Assembly (NCBI RefSeq): GCF_017873435.1
Contig: NZ_JAGGKG010000001.1
Span: forward strand, 1 to 64,000
Origin: Paenibacillus turicensis
GTDB taxonomy: Bacteria > Bacillota > Bacilli > Paenibacillales > Paenibacillaceae
Length of the DNA stretch: 64,000 nt
Direction of reading: 5' to 3'
Under the pieces are notes generated by a model that saw only the letters and a program-made list of their open reading frames with translations, searched no databases and was not told where the DNA came from. The translations under genes and the position numbers were made by a program. The first letter of the stretch is position 1, and each line of letters starts with the position of its first letter. Below, in pieces: positions 1 through 8,300 of this stretch.

Positions 1-2594
1 TTGCTCACATAGCGAAATTGTGGTGTGATCCGAATTCCATCCTGTTGTCCAAACATATTTCCTTTTGTTTTCAGATCAAATTTAAAGTGATACCCTGTTT
101 TAATGACCGCATTTTTATACCCTTGTAGTGGATGACTCCCAGGGTAAATGGACAACATGTAAGGGCTACTATTCCCTCTAGGTGCACCATCTATATTTTT
201 GTCGCCAATCCAATAGGATACCCCTGTCGGTTGACTGCTTCCCTCCGCGATTCGGAATACACGCTCCCAATTATAATCAGCAACATCTGTAATATGGAAA
301 TCATAGAGTCGCCCAATCACCTCCACCGCCACCTCATCTGCTGCAACATGATTGACTAAATCAAGGTTGGCATCATATTGATAAGGTAAATCATCTGGTG
401 CATTTTCAGCAATATTGCGGAAGTAAACCTGATAATCTCCTTCGTCTACCCATACAGGTAAGAAAAAGGTGGTCTCTAGCTGCTCCACTGGAATATCAAT
501 CCATGTGTTTTTAGGATAAAAGGTTGTTTGGGTTGCATCATACACATCAAATGGAAACCTAACCTGCTTCGTTCTGAAATATTTAGCATAATCTCGATTC
601 CCATAACCAGGATAACTACTTTCGGGTAAATGCTGTCCTGAAGTTGGGATTCTCACCACAAAGGGCCTCTCCAAAATTAATGCTGAGCGCTTTAAATTTG
701 GACTAGTTTTCTGGTTATGACGTTGATCATCCGAAACGGCAGAATAATTGACAACAGGCGTATGCACTGTCACAGGATTTATATTCGGAATAGGAAAAGA
801 TTCATTTTTCCCTCCCCCAATATTATCCGGTAACAAGTTGTAGCTTATGGTACCCGTTGTAGGTTGATTCGCTTTATTAGTAAGTGATTTGCTAATTGTG
901 AGTTGTTTTTGATAAAGTACGTCTTGATGAATGATAGACGGTTTGGGGATAAAACTTGGTGTAGGGGCTGTAGTTGTGGCTTCCTGATCGTCCATAATGG
1001 TATCGCCATTAAAATTAACATAGTCATTTTTTACTTTGTTTTCTTCAATGGATTTCTCCGCTTCAGCTTTAAATTCAGGCATATAGTCAGGTAATGGAGG
1101 TTCTTTATCTCCACCTGCTACACCTTGTTCACCTAAATCAATTTGATCACATGGTGAAGGAATAACATGGTCTTCTACTTGTTTACTATGCAGTGAGGCT
1201 ACTCTTGGAGGATCATACCCATTGGGATTCAGTGTAACACTTCCACCCATCCCACCTAAGGCATAATTTGATAGGATTGCATTATTTATCTCATAAACTT
1301 CTAAATTATCAATTTGCCAATAGCGATAATCTCTTTTTACTTCAATCGTTTCTTTTTTATGTTCTGTTTTGGTTCTAGGAATGTCTGGAGTTCCATTACT
1401 AGTTTTTGTTGGTGGCTTGCCTTTTATAGTCCATGTCTTAATAAAGGTTTTTAGTACATCTACATTATAAGAGACGTCTCCCTTCATATTTGCCCAGTTC
1501 TGTCGAAATAAGTATTCATTAGCCAGTACATTACCATACAGATTCTCCGAGGTTGGTATCCCCATAAGGACATTAAACTGCTCACTACCTCGCATATCTC
1601 CCTTAAGTACCCCTGAAGCAGAGGGGTCCATTACCTTATCTGGCATAGTTTGAGCTTTAGTTGGTGTGTTAATATTGATTGTACATTTTCCTGGAGGTTT
1701 AGCAGGTGGTGGCCCTTCTCCTAAAAAATATGTCATGACTAAGTCTGTACCACCAGGGTGAATACTGAATGTCCAATTTCTATCATCTGCTTTTTTAGTT
1801 TCTATTGAACCATCTTCATTATCCTCTTCTGGCGGGTATATTGGACGTATAAACGATTGAAGTAATTTTACCGGTTTTCCATTGTAATCATAGGTTTCCG
1901 GTACTGTATATGTGATATCTTCAAATAACTTATGCTGTTTCTCATCTACCGTTGTATTTGTAAAAACTTCCTCTCCATTTTCATCAACGACTCTCGAAAT
2001 AAAACGAAGTGGATATGGATCATCTGGAATATCAATATCATAATAATTTCTTAAATCATCAGGATGTTGCCATGACTCAGCACTTCTAATTCCATCTAAA
2101 GAATAGTAGCGTGGGCCTCTAGCTTTTCCAGTATCCGCATCATATGACTCTAAAATACTATGAAAATAAAGTTTATCGCTTCTATTCTTAAGAGTTGAAA
2201 ATGATCTCTTTACATCTTTATTATCAATAATAAATATTGACCAAAAATTTTCACCGGGTTGTGGATTTGGAGGATCCGTGTACACCTTTTTTTTCACTGT
2301 ATTATAGTCAATAATTACATTATTTTGATCTTTGGGGTAACATTGATCAATCCCTTTTTTATCTACATAACAGGATTTATTTGTTGTAACCATCCAGCCT
2401 ACCGTTCTAAAGCGAATTCCAGACGTAGCACTATGCGATTCCACACTTATCTTGAGATCGCCTATTCCTCTAACAAAACTAATATCGGCTACTGCTCCTG
2501 AAGATGCACTAGCTGTTACATTGATTAACAGACAGACTATTATAGTAATAAGTAAACAAAATAGGCTTTTTTTCTTTATTTGTTTTTTAACCAT
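1..2594 (-). CDS. Large secreted protein, C-terminus outside window (partial)
   Basis: A reading frame opens at an ATG (2592-2594) behind a good GGAG-type ribosome binding site and stays open for 864 codons to the window edge, so the gene is 3'-truncated by the window. The N-terminus is a Sec-type signal peptide (MVKKQIKKK, then a hydrophobic stretch ending near VTASASS). The rest is hydrophilic and rich in Pro, Asp, Asn and Tyr, with no membrane segment seen, as expected for a wall-associated or extracellular protein. It starts 48 bases after the SLH-protein gene and is probably co-transcribed with it. I do not recognise a catalytic motif. It resembles the large uncharacterised extracellular proteins (DUF5704/Athe_2463 type) found in Paenibacillus-like genomes, but this is recollection of a general pattern, not a search result. 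Confidence 0.75.
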   Translation of the reverse strand, partial: MVKKQIKKKSLFCLLITIIVCLLINVTASASSGAVADISFVRGIGDLKISVESHSATSGIRFRTVGWMVTTNKSCYVDKKGIDQCYPKDQNNVIIDYNTVKKKVYTDPPNPQPGENFWSIFIIDNKDVKRSFSTLKNRSDKLYFHSILESYDADTGKARGPRYYSLDGIRSAESWQHPDDLRNYYDIDIPDDPYPLRFISRVVDENGEEVFTNTTVDEKQHKLFEDITYTVPETYDYNGKPVKLLQSFIRPIYPPEEDNEDGSIETKKADDRNWTFSIHPGGTDLVMTYFLGEGPPPAKPPGKCTININTPTKAQTMPDKVMDPSASGVLKGDMRGSEQFNVLMGIPTSENLYGNVLANEYLFRQNWANMKGDVSYNVDVLKTFIKTWTIKGKPPTKTSNGTPDIPRTKTEHKKETIEVKRDYRYWQIDNLEVYEINNAILSNYALGGMGGSVTLNPNGYDPPRVASLHSKQVEDHVIPSPCDQIDLGEQGVAGGDKEPPLPDYMPEFKAEAEKSIEENKVKNDYVNFNGDTIMDDQEATTTAPTPSFIPKPSIIHQDVLYQKQLTISKSLTNKANQPTTGTISYNLLPDNIGGGKNESFPIPNINPVTVHTPVVNYSAVSDDQRHNQKTSPNLKRSALILERPFVVRIPTSGQHLPESSYPGYGNRDYAKYFRTKQVRFPFDVYDATQTTFYPKNTWIDIPVEQLETTFFLPVWVDEGDYQVYFRNIAENAPDDLPYQYDANLDLVNHVAADEVAVEVIGRLYDFHITDVADYNWERVFRIAEGSSQPTGVSYWIGDKNIDGAPRGNSSPYMLSIYPGSHPLQGYKNAVIKTGYHFKFDLKTKGNMFGQQDGIRITPQFRYVS

Positions 2595-2642
2595 AAAATA
2601 GCCCTAACTCCTCTATACTTAACTTATTAATATTAAAACAAG

Positions 2643-3965
2643 TTAATTTTTCACCTTAAAGCTAGCTTCTTTAAATAAAGTTGCCAAAACTGCAACCTTT
2701 GTAAAGGAAAAATTATTTTCACCACCAAAAACTGGATTAGCTAAAGGGATATTAGAATAACCCTCATACTCTACATTTTTTTTGATTTTTTTATTGTCCA
2801 CCCAACTATCGAAAAAGATAGATTCCTTAATATCCTGATAGCTTGTTACCTTAAAAGTGAAATAAACTCTCATATAATCATATCCATCCAAAAAAACAAT
2901 CGATGTTTCTGCTTTAACAGTACCTTCAATTCTAACTTTATTTGCTTTAGCTTCTTTAACATATTCAGTAGCTTTTTTACTTAAGGCAGTTGAATGATTC
3001 ATAACTTCAGTCAGACTACTCACCCATGATTGATCAAGCGTTGTATAGTCTACATTAAGAAGTTGATATACATATTTCTCTACATACTCTGCCCATTTAT
3101 CAATATGTTTTTTGTTATATCCTTTTACTTTCACATATTCAGCAGGAGTCATCGTTGTATTGTATTCAGCATATTCATGCTTCAAATCATACAACTCATT
3201 AGGTGCATCCGCTAAAATATAAGGAAAATCCTTATAGTTTTTTGGCAAATTTGTTGTTCTAATCGCTCTGCCCCATGGGTCTTTTGGTGCGTTTTTTACT
3301 TGCTCTGCTGCTGATAATGCTTGATCATCAACGGGAAGTTTTTCGCCTTCGCTAATTTTCAATACCCGCTCTATAATTGTGATGGCTTGTGCACGAGTTG
3401 TTTTTCCTTCTGGACTTAACTTTCCATCTCCAGTTCCACTAATTAACCCTTTTTGTACTGCAACATACATCTCATCATTATCCTTATCCTCTGCACCAAT
3501 CGCTCTAACTGCCATTCTAGCCATTTCTTGTCGCGTAATGTCTCCTGTCCATTGTGCTGTTGTAAATTCGTCTGTTTTATAAATCCCTTTCGTTTCACCT
3601 GCCACAACATAAGGCTTATACCAGGCTTCACCTTGATTAGCGGACTCCACCGTTATGTTCTGTGCTACAATCAACATTTTCAAAAATTCGGCGCGTGTCA
3701 CAAACTGATTGGGATTGAATTTCCCATTTGCCGATGCACTTATGTATCCTTGTGTAAAAGCTTGCTTAATATTTGTTTCCGCCCAATGACCTTGAATATC
3801 TGTAAAGGGGGATTCTAGAGTTTTAGATTCTAGCGTTTCAACACTATCACTTGCTTCAGTGGTCACTTGTTGATCTGTAACTGATTCAGCCAATGCCATC
3901 GGTATCCCTGAACCGCTTAGCAATAAAGAAGCTATCATGATGGCTGATATACTACGTTTATTCAT
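2643..3965 (-). CDS. SLH-domain cell-surface protein
   Basis: This 440-residue secreted protein is predicted to bind the cell wall through S-layer homology domains. It has a signal peptide (MNKRSISAIM..., cleavage probably after MALA near residue 26). Three SLH domains follow at about 53-101, 113-157 and 164-204; the first contains FTDIQGHWAE and VTRAEFLKML. The remaining 230 residues are unassigned. The ATG at 3965 was preferred over one 72 bases upstream because it has a GGAG ribosome binding site and begins exactly at the signal peptide. A candidate promoter with a Spo0A-like box lies about 60 bases upstream. SLH domains usually bind pyruvylated secondary wall polymers; the role of the C-terminal part is unknown. 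Confidence 0.88.
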   Translation of the reverse strand: MNKRSISAIMIASLLLSGSGIPMALAESVTDQQVTTEASDSVETLESKTLESPFTDIQGHWAETNIKQAFTQGYISASANGKFNPNQFVTRAEFLKMLIVAQNITVESANQGEAWYKPYVVAGETKGIYKTDEFTTAQWTGDITRQEMARMAVRAIGAEDKDNDEMYVAVQKGLISGTGDGKLSPEGKTTRAQAITIIERVLKISEGEKLPVDDQALSAAEQVKNAPKDPWGRAIRTTNLPKNYKDFPYILADAPNELYDLKHEYAEYNTTMTPAEYVKVKGYNKKHIDKWAEYVEKYVYQLLNVDYTTLDQSWVSSLTEVMNHSTALSKKATEYVKEAKANKVRIEGTVKAETSIVFLDGYDYMRVYFTFKVTSYQDIKESIFFDSWVDNKKIKKNVEYEGYSNIPLANPVFGGENNFSFTKVAVLATLFKEASFKVKN

Positions 3966-4022
3966 TTTATACACTCCTGTTCTATTCTCTTTATCATACT
4001 GAAGAACCATATATAGGAAAAT

Positions 4023-4054
4023 ATTATCATATTTCAAATGTTTATTTTGTCGAT
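4023..4054 (-). promoter_or_regulatory. Candidate promoter with Spo0A-like box upstream of the SLH gene
   Basis: On the minus strand ATCGACAAA (4054-4046) is followed, after 19 bases counted from TCGACA, by a GATAAT -10 box (4028-4023). The box differs by one base from the 0A-box consensus TTTGTCGAA read on the other strand. The same arrangement, including a shared TTTTCCTA-like stretch after the -10, recurs at 28561-28594. The motif is seen; Spo0A control is inferred. Confidence 0.4.
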
Positions 4055-4100
4055 TTATGTAAGTAATTATTGTTTTTATACAATTGTTTTAAAAATGTAC

Positions 4101-4146
4101 AAAAAAGATCGAACGCTAGTACTTTGCACTATACATTCGACCTTTT
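4101..4146 (-). terminator. Intrinsic terminator after the degenerate ABC gene
   Basis: Inverted arms (4103-4113 and 4136-4146, AAAAGATCGAA against TTCGACCTTTT) form a stem. On the minus strand it is followed by a run of T residues. It sits 35 bases beyond the stop of the gene at 4181-4909. Confidence 0.65.
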
Positions 4147-4180
4147 CAAGTTAATTATGAAAAAATATTCTACTACTGAG

Positions 4181-4909
4181 TTAGATGTGTTTGCTACTGC
4201 TCTTGTATTCAAGTACAATTTCTTTTGCTCTTGGAGAAGGAGTATGTCTAGTATTATTAATATAAATTATCTCATTTACCATGAAGTTAATACTATCTTC
4301 TCTCTGAGTTGGGAGAATGACCATAGCCCCATCTTTAGTTAAAATATCAAGGCATCGATGCACACCAACATTTAAGATTAAATCATTAATAAAAGCTGTA
4401 TCTCCCCAAGGAAAGCAAAAAACTTTTTTATTAAATGCATAACCAATTGCAATAGATGCCCGCCATTTTTCCCAGCTTAGTTCATGAAGTGTCATATTTA
4501 TCCGAGAATCCGATAAACCAAATAATTCTATAACTTCTTTTATATCTGTATTACGATTACTTTGTTCTAAGCCTTTTTGTATAAGCCTGGAAACAGTTAG
4601 TGACTTACCATACCATGTTTTAGAGACATCAACATCACCAATATACCATCCGATACTCTGAAGTAATTGACGATCCGCGACATTTTGATTTATCTTAATG
4701 GCACTATCAGTTGTAGCACACCTTCCACATAACAAGTTGGATAGCAGCCAGCCTCCTTCACCACATTCGCCAATAATTCCATAACTTTTACCCGCAAAAA
4801 AGATTTGGTTAAAATGGCTCAAATCCTCAACCATTTGTCCATAACCTTCTAGGCTGACAAACTGAACAATTTCATTTGTTTGGACATGAATAGTTTGAAT
4901 ATTTACCAA
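4181..4909 (-). CDS. Degenerate ABC-type ATP-binding protein
   Basis: This 242-residue protein has the layout of an ABC ATPase but not its catalytic residues. The Walker A position reads GECGEGGW, where GxxGxGKS/T is expected, so the lysine and the serine/threonine are missing. The signature region reads LSWEKW instead of LSGGQ. The Walker B region reads FCFPWGD without a normal acidic pair. No membrane segment is seen and no permease gene is adjacent. The start is TTG, supported by a strong GGGAGG site about five bases upstream. It lies downstream of the module A toxin/immunity genes but behind a terminator, so it is probably a separate unit. It may be a structural or regulatory descendant of an ABC ATPase; active transport is unlikely. 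Confidence 0.6.
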   Translation of the reverse strand: MVNIQTIHVQTNEIVQFVSLEGYGQMVEDLSHFNQIFFAGKSYGIIGECGEGGWLLSNLLCGRCATTDSAIKINQNVADRQLLQSIGWYIGDVDVSKTWYGKSLTVSRLIQKGLEQSNRNTDIKEVIELFGLSDSRINMTLHELSWEKWRASIAIGYAFNKKVFCFPWGDTAFINDLILNVGVHRCLDILTKDGAMVILPTQREDSINFMVNEIIYINNTRHTPSPRAKEIVLEYKSSSKHI

Positions 4910-5027
4910 AATTGCCTCCCCCCAAAAAATTGATGACTCTTTCTTTCATACTACCTTAAATTGTTTAAATAAAACTAATCTATAAATCAAAATCATTCAT
5001 TTTTCTAGTAAGCACTAAACTAAAAAT

Positions 5028-5071
5028 AAAGGCTCCCAAAACTAATATAAAAATAATAGCTAGGGAGCTTT
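5028..5071 (-). terminator. Intrinsic terminator closing effector module A
   Basis: The arms GGCTCCC (near 5031) and GGGAGC (near 5063) pair, flanked by AAA/TTT. On the minus strand the stem is followed by CTTTATTTTTAG. It lies just beyond the candidate immunity gene and marks the end of the toxin transcript. Confidence 0.6.
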
Positions 5072-5087
5072 AACAGCAATCATAAGT

Positions 5088-5321
5088 TTATCTATTTAAC
5101 CATTCATACAAACTAGTAACTTCCTCATTCATTGCAGGAATATCATTTTGAACTATCATTTCATTTAAAAATAATTTTAGTTCGCCCTGATATTCAGAAA
5201 TAGTTGTGTAATTAATACTACTAAACCAAACAAAATCTTCATAATATTTGTTAGTTTCCCCAACTAAATGAGCTAAATTTGACATTAAAGTTTTTGCATC
5301 TCTTAGATCTTTAAATTCCAT
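5088..5321 (-). CDS. Candidate immunity protein for RHS toxin A
   Basis: This 77-residue acidic cytosolic protein has no signal peptide or membrane segment (start MEFKDLRDAK, end SLYEWLNR). It has a clear AAGGAG ribosome binding site and begins 65 bases after the stop of the RHS toxin. I recognise no family. The role is inferred from position only: in polymorphic toxin loci the small gene directly after the variable toxin tip normally encodes the neutralising immunity protein. The equivalent gene in module B (35103-35582) is unrelated in sequence, as expected if each pairs with a different toxin tip. Confidence 0.6.
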   Translation of the reverse strand: MEFKDLRDAKTLMSNLAHLVGETNKYYEDFVWFSSINYTTISEYQGELKLFLNEMIVQNDIPAMNEEVTSLYEWLNR

Positions 5322-5386
5322 TTCATTCTCCTTAAATATTAAATTAAAATATTACTAACTTACACATTAATTTTTGGTATATATTT

Positions 5387-8300
5387 TCAATCAAGTATAT
5401 TAAATGAATTCAGTTTAACTGTTTTGGGTGGAGTAACTACTTCAATTCCTCCTCCTTTATTTCCATTTAAAGCTGGAGCTGGTCTAGTAATAAAGTTTGT
5501 ACCAGTTTTTAATTTCCCTGATTGAACAAAATCCATACTAGTAAAGTCCACTCCATATTTATCAGCATATCCTTTTGTTAATGGACTTTCAGTAGCCCAA
5601 AATTGCCCATCAATTGTTTTACTTCGTCCAACTGTTCCTCCACGAAATAAATCCCCGCTATTTGTAACATAATCTCTCATGCTAATAGCATCATCTGAAA
5701 GGCTTTGTAATGCATAACCATAGGGTGTTTCAACATAATTAAATTTCTTCCCTACGCCATATTCATTGGACCATTCTTTTAATATATTGACATCTGCAAT
5801 AGTTTTTGCTCCATCATGTGTATTAAGCTCATTAATTAAGTCATTTAATGCATTAACATTAGGGTCACTTTTTCCCTTACTATCACGAGATAACCCCAAT
5901 GGATCCACATAATTCACAGGATCTCCATTCACATAAGCGTATCGATTTAACGTTTGCCCCTCTACCAATGTCCCTTTGATCACATCTCGGTTTAAAAACC
6001 GTTTTAAACCTGTGTGGTAATATCTGGCTCGCATATAGTATAAACCATTAGTATCATGCATGACACCATCTTGTCCGTTATATTGAAACGGCTGAATTGT
6101 ATCACCCTCATGCTGCACTAATTCCCCATATACACCATATGCATAACGATCCGTTACTTGTCCATGCTCGTTTGTAAGAAGTGTCGTACTTCCTCGTAGG
6201 TCATAATGGTAACTAACATAGGCACCATTTCGCCCATCCTCTCGGCCAATTAAACCTAAACCATACACATAGGTGGCAATTGTCTCTCCTGCTTCATCCA
6301 CTTCCATAAGAACATGGCTTAAGGAGCCTACATCATCTACGATATAGCGAGTCACTTTTCCTTTCCATTTGCATTCAACTCGCTCGTTTTTCCAGTTGTA
6401 GGTATACTTCATTCTGCCACTTTTAATGAGACGATTACGACTATCATATTCGTAATCACCCATTCGCTCGCCATTTGTCACATATAAGAGATTTCCATCC
6501 GCATCTAACTCTGTAGGATAATTGTTCCATGCTTTAACCCGATTATCAGTACTATAACTCCATTTTTCAAGAGTTTTGTTATCATTTGTTTGCTTAAAAC
6601 TATCTTCTATTAGCTGTCCTGTTAGATTGCCACCTTGATCATAACCAAAATAGGTTATTGTCCCCTGATCCTTACCACTAATTAATCGACGGAAACGGTC
6701 ATATGTGTATTGCTTATCCTGCTCTTTAATTAATTGACCTACTTCATTATATTGATACTTAAACTGCTGTAGCGAAATCCCTTGTTTTGTTGTATCTATT
6801 TGAGCAATTAACTGGCCAACTGCATCATATTTTCGACTTTCCTTAGTTCCATTTGGACGATGCTGTTCAATTAAGCGACCATTTTCATCATAACGATATT
6901 TTGTTAAACGACCTGCCCAATCCTTAACCTCCGTTAATTCACCAGCTATGTTATAACGATATTCTACAACCTTGCCATCAGGATAGGTTAAATGAGTCAG
7001 ATTTCCCATATCGTCATAACGATAATAAATATGATGTCCCCATACTTCTTGCTGCATCGTAACTCTGCCCATCACATCGTAAGCTCGCTTCATTTCCTGA
7101 GTGCCTTCCCTACTATGAATCCAACGACCAGCATCATCATAGGTCAATTGCAACTCACCAGCTTCATCTTGAAGCTCTGTGACTAGTCCACTTGCATCAT
7201 ATAAAAATTGTTGTGCTTGCCCCCTTGCATTTTCTCTCTGTATTAACCAACCTCTTTCATCATATTGATACCCTAGCAAGCCACCACTTGAATTTTCTTC
7301 TTGAAGCAATAGACCACTCAGATCATAGCTAAGTTTGGTTTCATATCCATTGCCATCTCGGTAAGCAATCACTCTATGCTCAGGATCATAAAGCTGCTCA
7401 TAGCAAGCCGCATCAGATTGTTGATTGTTGATATTATTTGGTAATTTAGGTGTAGGCATAGTTAGTTTAGCAAATACATCATTTACGCTGCTAGGTGACA
7501 GAGCAAATGAACTTCCTTCACCTTGGACAACTCTTTGTAAACGAGCCAAACTATCATAATGATATGTAGTCTGTACCCCATCAGCCTCAGTTTGGGCAAT
7601 AATTTGGTTTATTTCATTCCATTTCCGTTTAACTGTATGACCTAGACCATTTGTAACTGCCAATACTCTGCCTGCTGAGTCATATTGCAAGCTTTCAATC
7701 AATTGCCCTAGTCCATCAATCATAGATAGAATTCGGCCTTGTTCATCATATTTGTAGCTTTTTCTACGATTCAGCGGGTCACTGACTTGAATGACTCTAC
7801 CAGCCAGGTCATAATCTAGCTTGGTAACACCACCATACGCATTTTCATGATTAATGAGTCTATCTTCTGCATCATATTGATACTTAACCTTTTGTCCTAG
7901 TGGATAACAAACACTTGCTAATTGCCCCATTTCAGTATATGAATACTTCGTTATACCACCATCTGGGGCTTCCATACTAATCATTTGTCCATATGCGTCA
8001 TATTGATAATTCCATGTTCGACCTGCTTGGTCAACCATTTGCACAAGCTGATCCAAATTATCATATTTCCGTTTGGTACAGCCGCCTAGACAGTCTTGAA
8101 CCCCCACAATTCTACCTGCTTCATCTTGAATCAACAGTGTACTTCGTCCTTCGGCATCCTTAACTTCACATACCACCCCATCAGATCCATACTGATAAAC
8201 TGTTATACCACCAGCATAATCAGTATAAGTAGCTAGCTGTCCTGTTAAATGATAGGTCATTAAGCAGCTAGCCCCGTCTGGGCGTGTGATGCTTAGTAAA

